NCBI GenBank assembly: GCA_020847045.1 | Contig: JADLCT010000014.1 | Span: 62,001-126,000 of the forward strand | From: Bryobacterales bacterium | GTDB lineage: Bacteria; Acidobacteriota; Terriglobia; Bryobacterales; Bryobacteraceae | Length of the DNA stretch: 64,000 nucleotides | Direction: 5' to 3' | Part shown: one piece after another, positions 1-7,630 of the stretch | Numbering within the stretch: the stretch's first letter is position 1 | Layout of the letters: each line of letters starts with the position of its first letter | Position numbers and translations under genes: made by a program | The notes under the pieces: generated by a model | What the model was told of the DNA's origin: nothing | Seen by the model: the letters and a program-made list of their open reading frames with translations, nothing else | Databases searched by the model: none

Positions 1-229
1 CATCGCGATCGACGGCATCAGCCTCACCATCGCGGCGATGGAAGGTGGTGTGATGAGCGTAACCATCATTCCGCACACCTACGGCGGGACCAATCTGAAC
101 ACGAAACGGCCAGGGGACCGTGTGAATTTGGAATGCGACGTGCTGGCCAAGCACGTGGAAAAGCTGCTGTCGCGCATCACCATGCCGGGCGGAATGACGG
201 TGGAGAAGTTGCGCGAGCAGGGTTACTGA
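1..229 (+). CDS. ribE: riboflavin synthase alpha subunit, C-terminal fragment
   Basis: The window opens inside this gene; the reading frame begins at base 2 and ends at a TGA at 227-229. The visible ~75 residues carry features of the second lumazine-binding half of riboflavin synthase: an AIDGISLTIA stretch, an IIPHT motif, then VNLECDVLAKHVEKLL, which fits the family's C-terminal VNLE-D-KY-E-L pattern. The enzyme dismutates two 6,7-dimethyl-8-ribityllumazine molecules to riboflavin in the cytoplasm. It is truncated only by the window edge. It converges with nadD and the two 3' ends overlap by 7 bases. Confidence 0.9.
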   Translation, partial: IAIDGISLTIAAMEGGVMSVTIIPHTYGGTNLNTKRPGDRVNLECDVLAKHVEKLLSRITMPGGMTVEKLREQGY

Positions 230-798
230 GCGGCGTACAGGCCGTTGGCGCGCACATAGGCGAACACGCCGGGCGGCAAGGCGGCCGGGGTGGCGCCGGC
301 GCGGAGTTGCTCGCGAATGGCTGAAGAACTGACGGGGATCTCCACGTTGTCGAGGCGGTGAATCCGCGCGCCTTCCGGAATGCCGTAGTCCGAGCCGGGC
401 CGCGAAACGACGATGAACTCCACCTCGGCCAGGACGTCGCGCCAGCGGTACCAGGTCTCGATCTCGGAGAAGGCGTCGGCCCCGATGAGGAAGTACATGC
501 GGTCCGCCGGGCGCTCCCGCTTCAGCCGTTCGATGGTGTGAATCGAATAGCTGCGCGCGGAGCCTTCCTCCATGCCCGAGACGCGGAGTTTGCTTTGTCC
601 GGCGCAGGCGAGTTCGGCCATGCGTAGACGGTGCGCGAACGGCGTGCGGGTGAGGCCCTCCTTGTGCGGCGGATTGCCGGCGGGAATCAACAGCACCTCG
701 GCGAGCGAGAAGCGATCCGCGGCGGCGTTGGCCACGGCGATGTGGCCCGTGTGCACAGGGTCGAACGTGCCGCCGAAGACGGCATAGGCGAGGCTCAT
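223..798 (-). CDS. nadD: nicotinate-nucleotide adenylyltransferase
   Basis: 191 aa, normal length for NadD, which adenylates nicotinate mononucleotide in NAD biosynthesis. The N-terminus has the nucleotidyltransferase signature [12 protein letters not shown], followed by the [11 protein letters not shown] substrate-binding segment. The C-terminal SSSAIRE corresponds to the conserved SSTxIR motif. The start codon overlaps the rnhA stop by 4 bases, so it is the last gene of a dusB-rnhA-nadD operon with translational coupling. Its 3' end overlaps the converging riboflavin synthase gene by 7 bases. Confidence 0.95.
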   Translation of the reverse strand: MSLAYAVFGGTFDPVHTGHIAVANAAADRFSLAEVLLIPAGNPPHKEGLTRTPFAHRLRMAELACAGQSKLRVSGMEEGSARSYSIHTIERLKRERPADRMYFLIGADAFSEIETWYRWRDVLAEVEFIVVSRPGSDYGIPEGARIHRLDNVEIPVSSSAIREQLRAGATPAALPPGVFAYVRANGLYAAQ

Positions 799-1235
799 CG
801 TCCGGCGATCCGCTCCGCGGCGGCGCGTGCGAGTTCGTCGCAGCGGTTGTTATCCTCGTGCGAGGCGTGGCCCTTGGTCCACTCCCACCTGGTTTCGTGG
901 CGCGCCACGGCGGCGTCGAGTTCCTGCCACAAGTCCTGATTCTGCACGGGCTTCTTGGCGGCGGTCTTCCAGCCGTTCTTTTTCCAACCCTTCAGCCAGG
1001 AGGTAATGCCGTTCTTGACATACTCCGAGTCGGTGACGATGGTCACCTGGCAGGGTTCCTTCAGCGCGGTGAGCCCTTGTATGGCCGCTGTCAGCTCCAT
1101 CCGGTTGTTGGTTGTTTGTGGCTCGCCCCCGGCGTACTCCCGCTTATGCGAACCGTAGCGGAGAATGTAGGCCCATCCGCCGGGACCGGGATTGCCGAGG
1201 CAGGAGCCGTCGGTGATCAACTGTACGGATTTCAT
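795..1235 (-). CDS. rnhA: ribonuclease HI
   Basis: 146 aa, the size of the compact bacterial RNase HI. It degrades the RNA strand of RNA-DNA hybrids. The N-terminal [16 protein letters not shown] holds the first catalytic Asp. [10 protein letters not shown] supplies the catalytic Glu, [10 protein letters not shown] the second Asp, and the basic [12 protein letters not shown] handle is present. [12 protein letters not shown] supplies the final acidic residue. The start touches the dusB stop (1-base overlap) and its stop overlaps nadD by 4 bases. Confidence 0.96.
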   Translation of the reverse strand: MKSVQLITDGSCLGNPGPGGWAYILRYGSHKREYAGGEPQTTNNRMELTAAIQGLTALKEPCQVTIVTDSEYVKNGITSWLKGWKKNGWKTAAKKPVQNQDLWQELDAAVARHETRWEWTKGHASHEDNNRCDELARAAAERIAGR

Positions 1236-2257
1236 CAGGCGGGGACACCGGTGAGTTCGCGTTCAAAGAACCGGTCGACCAGCGCACGGATCTCTTCGAC
1301 GTTGTGCGACTGGTAGACATCGGCGCGCAGGCGGGCGCCGTTGCGCACGCCGTGGGTGAAGTAACTGGCGAACTGTTTCATTTTCCCGAGCGCGTCGGCC
1401 TCGCCATGTTCGGCGATCATCGCGTAGTAGCCGCGCATCATATTGTAACGGTCCTGTTCGGTGGGCTCGTAGTAGCGTCCCGTGGCCGCGTACTCGGCGA
1501 TCTGGCGGAAGATCCAGGGATTGGATGATGCCGCGCGGCCGATCATGACGGCGTCGCATCCGGTTTCCTCCACCATGCGCACGGCGTCTTGCGGCGTCAC
1601 GATGTCACCGTTGCCGATGACGGGAATCTTCACGGCGGCCTTCACCTCGGCGATCCGCGTCCAGTCGGCGCGACCGCTGTAGCCCTGCTCGCGTGTGCGC
1701 GGATGCAGCGCAACGGCCGCCACGCCGGCGTCCTCGGCCATGCGGGCCACCTCCACGTGGACCAGTTCCTTGTCGTTCCATCCGGCGCGGAACTTGATGG
1801 TGAGCGGGATCGTAAGGGCACGCTTCACGGATGCCATCAGCTCGCCCATGAGCGGCAGGTCGCGCAGGCAACCCGAGCCGCCATTGCAGCGGACAACCTT
1901 CTTCACCGGACAGCCGAAGTTGATGTCGACGGCGTCGAAGCCAAGGTCCTGGCAGACGCGCGCGGCCTCCGTCATTACCTTTGGGTCGGCGCCGAACAAC
2001 TGCGCCGAGATGGGCCGCTCGTCCGGCGCGAAGTACAGATAGCGCATCAGTTTCGCCTGGTTGCGCAGCTTGGCCGAATGCGTAACGCCGTGCGAGCTGG
2101 TGAACTCGGTCATCAGCAGACCGCAGCCGCCCTGGTTCCGTATGAAGCGCCGGAAGACGGTGTCGGTGACGCCGGCCATGGGCGCAAGGACGGTGGCCGG
2201 GCGGACGCGCACGCCGCCTGCGGCGAATTCGCCCGGAAATGCGAAGGCTTGGGACAC
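1235..2257 (-). CDS. dusB: tRNA-dihydrouridine synthase B
   Basis: 340 aa FMN-dependent TIM-barrel enzyme that reduces specific uridines in the tRNA D-loop. It has the N-terminal LAPMAGVTD motif, the [11 protein letters not shown] segment containing the catalytic Cys, and the GNGDI FMN-phosphate loop near residue 215. DusB is the best subfamily guess from length and the FGCP context; DusA or DusC cannot be excluded without alignment. It heads a minus-strand operon with rnhA and nadD. Confidence 0.9.
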   Translation of the reverse strand: MSQAFAFPGEFAAGGVRVRPATVLAPMAGVTDTVFRRFIRNQGGCGLLMTEFTSSHGVTHSAKLRNQAKLMRYLYFAPDERPISAQLFGADPKVMTEAARVCQDLGFDAVDINFGCPVKKVVRCNGGSGCLRDLPLMGELMASVKRALTIPLTIKFRAGWNDKELVHVEVARMAEDAGVAAVALHPRTREQGYSGRADWTRIAEVKAAVKIPVIGNGDIVTPQDAVRMVEETGCDAVMIGRAASSNPWIFRQIAEYAATGRYYEPTEQDRYNMMRGYYAMIAEHGEADALGKMKQFASYFTHGVRNGARLRADVYQSHNVEEIRALVDRFFERELTGVPA

Positions 2258-2362
2258 CTCCCTCTAGTTTACTGGGATTGCGGCGCGGATAACGGTTGAC
2301 GCAGGGGAAAACCGGTGGAAACCGCGCGCGTGGACTGCGCGTTTGTTAAGGTGAGGGTTGTC

Positions 2363-3340
2363 ATGAACTTGAAAGTAGTCATCGCCTTTCTTTTGGGCAT
2401 TATGGCGGCGCTGGGCGTCGTGCTTGTGATGAAACGGGAGTCTCCCGAGCACCCGGCCGCGCAGACGGCGCCCGCGCAGACAGCGGCCGTGGAGCCGCTG
2501 GCGCCCACCATGGCTGAGCCGGTTGTGCCCGGCGCGCCTGTGACGCCGCCGGTCAAGGAGCCTCCTCCGCCCCTTCCGCCGGTTGCCCCCAAACCAGCGG
2601 CGAAGCCTGCGGCATCCAAACCCACGGTGAGGCCCGCGGCAGGGCAGCCCAAACCCTCGCCCATGCCAGCCGCCACACCCAAGCCCGCGCCAGAGCCTGC
2701 GCCGCGGCCCGCACCGGAGCCCGTGCAGGAGGCCAGGAACGAGCCGCCGCCGCCCGCTCCACCGCCGGCCCCAGTCCCTGTGTTCAAACCGGATCCGCCC
2801 AAGGAGCGCGTTCCGAAGACCATCACGATCCCGCCGGGCACGCTGGTGAGCGTGCGATTGAATGAGAAGGTTTCGAGCAGCGATCACACCAATGGCGACG
2901 CCTTTTCGGCCACCATGGACCAGCCTCTTGTCGTCGACGGCCTGGTGATTGCCGAGCGCGGAGCCAAGGTGGAGGGTGTCGTGGTGGACGCCACGCAGTC
3001 GGGCCGCGTAAAAGGCCGGGCGGCGCTGGGGCTGGAACTGAAGAAGTTCCAGAGTTCCGACGGCCAGTATGTGGCGATTCAGACCGATACGTTTCGCAAA
3101 GAGGCCGATAGCTCCACGAAGGGCGACGCGGCCAAGGTAGGAGCGGCGGCCGGTATCGGCGCGGCCATTGGCGCCATCGCGGGCGGTGGAAAAGGCGCTG
3201 CGATTGGCGCGGCCATCGGCGGCGGCGCGGGCGCGGGCGGCGTGCTGGCCACGCGGGGCAAACACGCGGAACTGCCAGCCGAGACGAGGCTCAGCTTCCG
3301 CATCGCCAGCGAGGTCTCCGTGACCGAGCGCCTGAAGTAG
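2363..3340 (+). CDS. membrane-anchored Pro-rich protein with C-terminal glycine-zipper domain
   Basis: 325 aa. The ATG at 2363 is chosen because AAGGTGAGG lies just upstream with good spacing and a hydrophobic anchor follows at once; an in-frame codon at 2315 is less likely. Residues 1-25 form one membrane segment. About 110 residues of Pro/Ala/Lys-rich sequence follow, resembling the periplasm-spanning linker of TonB. The C-terminal ~170 residues begin TITIPPGTLVSVRLNEKV and contain a Gly/Ala glycine-zipper (about 260-300). This domain is clearly paralogous to the protein at 45403-46230. Function is unknown; a cell-envelope role is inferred. Confidence 0.75.
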   Translation: MNLKVVIAFLLGIMAALGVVLVMKRESPEHPAAQTAPAQTAAVEPLAPTMAEPVVPGAPVTPPVKEPPPPLPPVAPKPAAKPAASKPTVRPAAGQPKPSPMPAATPKPAPEPAPRPAPEPVQEARNEPPPPAPPPAPVPVFKPDPPKERVPKTITIPPGTLVSVRLNEKVSSSDHTNGDAFSATMDQPLVVDGLVIAERGAKVEGVVVDATQSGRVKGRAALGLELKKFQSSDGQYVAIQTDTFRKEADSSTKGDAAKVGAAAGIGAAIGAIAGGGKGAAIGAAIGGGAGAGGVLATRGKHAELPAETRLSFRIASEVSVTERLK

Positions 3341-3345
3341 CGGGT

Positions 3346-3867
3346 CTACTTCGCGGCCGATTTATCGAAAAACTTCGTCTCCGTCTTCCACGCTTCCAGG
3401 GTGTTGTAGACGATGGGGCAGTAGCAGGCGCGGCCGGCCATGTGCCACATGCGCGCCACCAGCGACCCGGGGCCGCGCACCAGGTGCGGGAAGTCCTCGC
3501 AGGTGGAGGGCCGCACCTCATACACCAGGCAGAGGTTGCCGGAGAGGAACGGGCAACTGCCGTCTGCGTTTCGCCTGAGGATCCACCCCTCGTCCTCCGT
3601 CATCTCGGCGTACTGGTTCAGAAATTTTTGTTCGCTCAGTTTCAGAGCCTTGGCCAGCTTGGGCAGATCGCGATCCTTCAACCGCACCGTGGCCGAGCGG
3701 CAGCAGTTGGCGCACCCGGTGCAGTCGATGGCCGCTTCCGTCTCCTCCGCGATGGCTCGCAGGCGGCGTTCGACGAAGACGTGACGTTTGAGGTGGCGGC
3801 GGAGCCGCTCATTCTCGTCGCGTTTCTGTTCGCCCAGGCGGCGAATCTGCACGAGGTCGGTGAGCAC
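3346..3867 (-). CDS. YkgJ-family cysteine cluster protein
   Basis: About 173 aa if translation starts at the GTG at 3867. An ATG exists upstream at 4062, but the intervening residues are low-complexity and would overlap the divergent NicO gene by over 100 bases. A basic, helical N-terminus is followed by CTGCANCCR, then a CPFL...CLVYEVRPSTCEDFP block. That is the CxxC...C(x)YExRPxxCRxFP pattern of the YkgJ/UPF0153 family, which probably binds a metal or Fe-S cluster. The exact reaction is unknown. It converges with the gene ending at 3340 (5-base gap). Confidence 0.8.
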   Translation of the reverse strand: MLTDLVQIRRLGEQKRDENERLRRHLKRHVFVERRLRAIAEETEAAIDCTGCANCCRSATVRLKDRDLPKLAKALKLSEQKFLNQYAEMTEDEGWILRRNADGSCPFLSGNLCLVYEVRPSTCEDFPHLVRGPGSLVARMWHMAGRACYCPIVYNTLEAWKTETKFFDKSAAK

Positions 3868-3938
3868 TCTTACAGGGTACAATCCGGGAGCGGGGATACG
3901 GCGGCGCGACGGGCAGACAAGCGGTCCGGAGGCCAGGG

Positions 3939-4691
3939 ATGGTCTTGTTGGATACAGCGAACAAATTGACGGAACTCTTGCGCGGGCGCGAATCGGACCC
4001 GGCGTTTCTGGCGACGGCTCTGGCTCTGGCCTTTTTCTTTGGCGCGGTGCACGCCGTGTCACCAGGCCATGGCAAAACGCTGGTGGCGGCCTATCTGGTG
4101 GGTAGCCGTGGCCGGCTGGCCGACGCCTTCTACCTGGGCGGCATCGTGACGGCGACGCACACGGTGAGCGTATTCATCCTGGGCCTGGTGACCCTGTACG
4201 CCTCCACGCGCGTAAGCCTGGACCGGATTCTGCCGCAACTCTCACTGGTGAGCGGCGTTCTGGTGCTCTTGTTCGGACTGTGGCTGCTGTGGAGCCGCCT
4301 GCGAGGGGACGCGGGCGGGCTGGCGGCCCTTTCGCCGCCTGGAGCGCACGCGCACGGCTTCGGCGTGCCGCATGGGCACTCGCACGGCGGCCTGTTTTCG
4401 CTGGGTGTGGCGGGCGGGATGACGCCGTGTCCGGAGGCGCTCGTGCTGCTGATGCTCTCGGCATCCCTTGGAAGGCTGGGGTTCGGTTTGCTCTTGCTGG
4501 CCGCGTTCACGCTGGGGCTGGCCGCGGTGCTGGTGGCCATTGGCAGCGCGATGGTGCTGGCCGGCGGGCGGTTTTCCTCGGCCGGGCGGGAGAACGCGTG
4601 GGTCCGGCGGCTGCCCGTGGTCAGCGCCGCCGTGGTGACGCTGTTGGGGGCCATGATGACAGTGGAGGCAATACGGAAGATCCATGGCTGA
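3939..4691 (+). CDS. NicO-family nickel/cobalt efflux transporter (RcnA-like)
   Basis: 250 aa integral membrane protein with about six hydrophobic segments. Family landmarks are HAVSPGHGKT in the first membrane segment (residues 38-47) and a His-rich cytoplasmic loop (137-149, HAHGFGVPHGHSHG). GGMTPCPEAL follows (159-167), the conserved G-x-x-PCP segment of NicO/RcnA/UreH-like transporters. It likely exports Ni2+ or Co2+. A TACAAT hexamer at 3877-3882 could be its -10 element. The 3' end overlaps the next gene by 8 bases, so the two are probably co-translated. Confidence 0.85.
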   Translation: MVLLDTANKLTELLRGRESDPAFLATALALAFFFGAVHAVSPGHGKTLVAAYLVGSRGRLADAFYLGGIVTATHTVSVFILGLVTLYASTRVSLDRILPQLSLVSGVLVLLFGLWLLWSRLRGDAGGLAALSPPGAHAHGFGVPHGHSHGGLFSLGVAGGMTPCPEALVLLMLSASLGRLGFGLLLLAAFTLGLAAVLVAIGSAMVLAGGRFSSAGRENAWVRRLPVVSAAVVTLLGAMMTVEAIRKIHG

Positions 4692-5256
4692 CACGCTTCA
4701 GCTTTCTTACTGGCTGCGCGGCTACACCGAATTCAACATGCTGTCGTTGTACGAACGTGTGCTTCGCCGGTTCCCTTATTCGCGGCTGGCGCCCGGCGGC
4801 ATGCTGCGCGTGTTCGCACTCGACTATGGCCAGCCTCCGGTGCTGGAGGAGGAGGTGGATGAGGCCGCCGATACGCCGGCGGTGATGACCCTCATCAAGG
4901 AGCACTTCCACAACGACTGCTGTTTTCATTTGGACTGCTGCTGGGACATGTGGCACTTCCACGAGGAGTGGTCTTTGAAGCCCTGCGCCGTGTCGATCGC
5001 CTGCTTTGCGCCCCTATTTGAAAGCGCCTGGGGAGAGCAGATTCAGTTCGACCTTGGGCTGGATACGCTCTATCTGCCCGGCGGCGAAGCGCTGTCCAAT
5101 CCGCGCGCCGTGCGCTCGAATATCAGAAGCGTCCTCCACCTGGCCGACGACATGAGCCGGATTCTACCGGTCGAGAAGCTGAGCCTGTGGTCCGATTCCG
5201 GGGAGAATCTGGCCGAGAGGCTTCAGGCCGTTGTGGAGGGCGAAGAGGACAGTTGA
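4684..5256 (+). CDS. hypothetical protein with a dense Cys/His cluster
   Basis: 190 aa, soluble, no signal peptide; I do not recognise the family. Residues 74-93 hold an exceptional run of potential metal ligands: H74, H76, C79, C80, H82, C85, C86, H91 and H93, interleaved with Trp and Asp, with C101 and C107 just after. The start lies inside the last codons of the NicO exporter gene (8-base overlap), indicating coupled translation. A nickel/cobalt-binding or metal-sensing role is inferred from context and composition only. The 3' end overlaps the converging receiver-domain gene by 34 bases. Confidence 0.75.
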   Translation: MADTLQLSYWLRGYTEFNMLSLYERVLRRFPYSRLAPGGMLRVFALDYGQPPVLEEEVDEAADTPAVMTLIKEHFHNDCCFHLDCCWDMWHFHEEWSLKPCAVSIACFAPLFESAWGEQIQFDLGLDTLYLPGGEALSNPRAVRSNIRSVLHLADDMSRILPVEKLSLWSDSGENLAERLQAVVEGEEDS

Positions 5257-5663
5257 GAGGGCGCATCCGGCGCGGGCAGCAGCGTGGCCAGAGCCTCCAC
5301 GAGGCGCGCTGGCAGGAAGGGCTTCTGTAGAAAAAGAGCTTCGGGGCCTGGGGGGGCGGCTGCGCGAACAGGCGGCGCCGCGCCGCTGGTGAGAATGACG
5401 GGTAGCGTGGGATGGACGCGGCGAAGGGCGTTCAGCAACTCGAGCCCTGGCATGTCGGGCAAGGTCAGATCAAGCACAGCGGCGGCGAAGCGGTCCGGCG
5501 ACTCCAGGTAGGTGGCCAGCGCCTCGGCCGCCGAACCCGCGGCCTCCAGGCGGTACCCGGCGCGCGCCAGAAAGCGGAACAGCAGGGTGCGCAACGCGGG
5601 CTCGTCCTCGACGAGCAGAAGCAGCGGCTGCCCGGAAACGCTCTGCTCCGGCTCCGAAGCCAT
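5223..5663 (-). CDS. stand-alone response regulator receiver domain
   Basis: 146 aa consisting of one REC domain without an output domain. The acidic pocket is E19-D20-E21, the phospho-acceptor is D65 in AVLDLTLPD, the conserved Ser/Thr is S93 in LTSG, and the switch Lys is K114 in LQKPF. It therefore looks phosphorylation-competent, as in CheY-like or hybrid-kinase accessory receivers. No histidine kinase is visible nearby. It sits 5 bases downstream of the outer-membrane barrel gene on the same strand, probably co-transcribed. Confidence 0.88.
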   Translation of the reverse strand: MASEPEQSVSGQPLLLLVEDEPALRTLLFRFLARAGYRLEAAGSAAEALATYLESPDRFAAAVLDLTLPDMPGLELLNALRRVHPTLPVILTSGAAPPVRAAAPPGPEALFLQKPFLPARLVEALATLLPAPDAPSQLSSSPSTTA

Positions 5664-5668
5664 GTGGG

Positions 5669-7003
5669 CTAGAAGATGTGCGCGGGCATTTCGCCCGGCG
5701 AAAAATAGATGCCGGCCGAAGCCATGAAGCGGCCGAATTTGATGTTGTTTCCAGCCGCCTGCGTCTTGTAGAGGGTCAGGTTCGAGTTGAAGTTCAGATA
5801 GTCGGTGAGACGGTAGGTGAAGGTGGCGCCGCCGGAATACAGGCGCGCATTGCCCATGGTCTGCGTGAGCGCCTTGGTTTCCGCGGCGCGCCCCATGAGC
5901 GACCAGGTGGCGGAACGGCCCATGGTGTGGCTGGCCATTGCGGTTACCGCGGTCATCTCGCTGGTGAGATAGATGCCGTTGCCAGGCATGATGCCACGCT
6001 GCGCGACGAGACTCATGCCCCAGCGGCGGTACTCGCCGTACAGGCCCGCGCCACCCGAAAAGCCCTGGTTGACGCCCTTGTAGATCTCCAGCATCGAGGT
6101 CTGCCCTGTGAGTTGGGCGATGAACGGATCCAGTTGCACGCGCATCAGACGGTCCGTCCGGGCGTTATACAGGCCGCCGTACACGGTGAAGTTCCAGGCC
6201 TTGCTGAGCGCGATGCCGTAAAACCCCTGCGGCGTATAGTAGCTGGTTTCGCCGTATGAGCCGGGGAAGTAGAACGTCCCGTATGTGAACGAGGCGCCGA
6301 CATACTGGCGGCGGGTGAGCGAATACTGAACACTGCCGTTGCCCATGATGCCGCGCGAGTCGGCCAGACGCTTGGAACGGCGTTCGTTGCCGAACGCGCC
6401 CGCCTGCGCGGCGAAACTCAGCCGGGCGCTCTTCTGGAATGTGACTCCGGTTCCCAGGTTGGCGCGGTAGGTGCGTGTGTCAAAAATTTCGTCCTGTTGA
6501 GGAGTCAGTTCGGCCAGGGGCTCCGGCGAGTAGCGCGAGTTGGCGAACGACACGGCGCGGTTGGTGGACTGGCCCTGCGCGCCAATGTACCAGGTGACAC
6601 GGCGGGAAACCTGCCGCGAGTGGGTGACCGAGAGCGACTCGGATAGACCTTGCGATACCTGGCGCGTCCGCGTGCGGTAGTAGTTCACGCCCAGGTCAAG
6701 CGAGGTGGACGAGCGCGCCGTGGACTTGTAACCCTGAACTCCCGCCACCCCGGACATGCCAAACGTGTCCCGTAAGGAGAGCGAGGCATCCTGGCCGCCG
6801 CCCATAAAACGGTTGAGGTTGGTCGAGTAGCTGCCAATGGCGCCCGCGAAGAAGTTGAACGAAACGGGGTTGGATCCGGTCCGGCCGGTGGGCGATGCGC
6901 CGCGGCTCAAGATGGACGGGCCGCCGAAACCGCCATACTGCCCGAACACAGGCAATCCGGCTGCCAGCGACAGGAAGCACAATCGGGTGAAAATCTGTTT
7001 CAA
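5669..7003 (-). CDS. predicted outer-membrane beta-barrel protein
   Basis: 444 aa. Residues 1-21 form a signal peptide ending VFGQ. The mature part is rich in alternating polar/aromatic strands and Tyr/Gly/Ser/Thr turns, typical of a transmembrane barrel, with repeated strand-like stretches ending in aromatic residues up to the C-terminal HIF. I do not recognise a named family. Acidobacterial genomes carry many such uncharacterised barrels. It may be an exopolysaccharide or lipid export pore, but nothing in the sequence settles this. It is divergent from yjbQ across about 170 bases. Confidence 0.7.
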   Translation of the reverse strand: MKQIFTRLCFLSLAAGLPVFGQYGGFGGPSILSRGASPTGRTGSNPVSFNFFAGAIGSYSTNLNRFMGGGQDASLSLRDTFGMSGVAGVQGYKSTARSSTSLDLGVNYYRTRTRQVSQGLSESLSVTHSRQVSRRVTWYIGAQGQSTNRAVSFANSRYSPEPLAELTPQQDEIFDTRTYRANLGTGVTFQKSARLSFAAQAGAFGNERRSKRLADSRGIMGNGSVQYSLTRRQYVGASFTYGTFYFPGSYGETSYYTPQGFYGIALSKAWNFTVYGGLYNARTDRLMRVQLDPFIAQLTGQTSMLEIYKGVNQGFSGGAGLYGEYRRWGMSLVAQRGIMPGNGIYLTSEMTAVTAMASHTMGRSATWSLMGRAAETKALTQTMGNARLYSGGATFTYRLTDYLNFNSNLTLYKTQAAGNNIKFGRFMASAGIYFSPGEMPAHIF

Positions 7004-7093
7004 GGCGTTCTCCGTTTATTCGCTGCGCGGCCGGGGCCCGCCACGCACACTCATCAAAGTCTGACGCCGGAAGCTACCCCTGTCAAGTTGCAA

Positions 7094-7111
7094 TCGGCCA
7101 ATGGGGGCCGA
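7094..7111. repeat. inverted repeat in divergent promoter region
   Basis: TCGGCC-AATGGG-GGCCGA forms a perfect 6-bp stem with a 6-base loop. It lies between the divergent barrel gene and yjbQ, about 25 bases upstream of the proposed yjbQ -35. It may be an operator or a hairpin; no function can be assigned. Confidence 0.35.
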
Positions 7112-7136
7112 AACAGTAGGTACTAAGTGCTTATTT

Positions 7137-7165
7137 TTGTTGCCAGCCATCTGCCGCGCTAGCAT
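7137..7165 (+). promoter_or_regulatory. sigma-70-like promoter of yjbQ
   Basis: TTGTTG at 7137-7142 and TAGCAT at 7160-7165 are separated by exactly 17 bases. The -10 ends directly at an in-frame ATG (7166), so transcription should start beyond that codon. This favours the ATG at 7175 as the true start, with a near-leaderless mRNA. Confidence 0.6.
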
Positions 7166-7174
7166 ATGTTTGCC

Positions 7175-7588
7175 ATGAAATTTCACACCGAATACCTTAC
7201 CTTTCGCACCCCCTCCCATCGCCAGTATCTGAACATCACGCCGGAGGTGGACGCGGCTCTCCGCACCTCTGGTATCCGGGAGGGGATGATCCTCGTCTCG
7301 GCCATGCACATTACGGCCGGTGTATGGGTAAACGACGCCGAAGACGGCTTGCTGGCTGACATCGACGAGTGGCTGGAGGGGCTGGCCCCGTTCCGGAAGG
7401 ACTACCGGCACCACCGGACGGGCGAAACCAACGGCGACTCTCATTTGAAGGCTCTGCTGGTGCATCACCAGGTGATCGTGCCGGTTACGGCCGGCAAGCT
7501 GGATTTTGGACCCTGGCAGCAGGTTTATTACGCGGAGTTTGACGGGGAACGGCCGAAACGAGTCATCATAAAGGTCATGGGTGAGTGA
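7175..7588 (+). CDS. yjbQ: YjbQ/UPF0047 family protein
   Basis: 137 aa, the standard length for this small family of secondary thiamine-phosphate synthase-like proteins, which have a conserved metal/phosphate-binding site of unclear physiological role. Signature segments are LNITPEV near the N-terminus, [19 protein letters not shown], and [19 protein letters not shown] with the conserved His and Glu residues. [13 protein letters not shown] follows near the end. The start at 7175 is preferred over 7166 because the predicted -10 box abuts 7166. It is a single gene, followed by a DUF4139 gene 42 bases on. Confidence 0.88.
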   Translation: MKFHTEYLTFRTPSHRQYLNITPEVDAALRTSGIREGMILVSAMHITAGVWVNDAEDGLLADIDEWLEGLAPFRKDYRHHRTGETNGDSHLKALLVHHQVIVPVTAGKLDFGPWQQVYYAEFDGERPKRVIIKVMGE

Positions 7589-7630
7589 AAGGGTGCGGGG
7601 CGTCGTGTCATTTCCAGGGCAGGAGAGACC

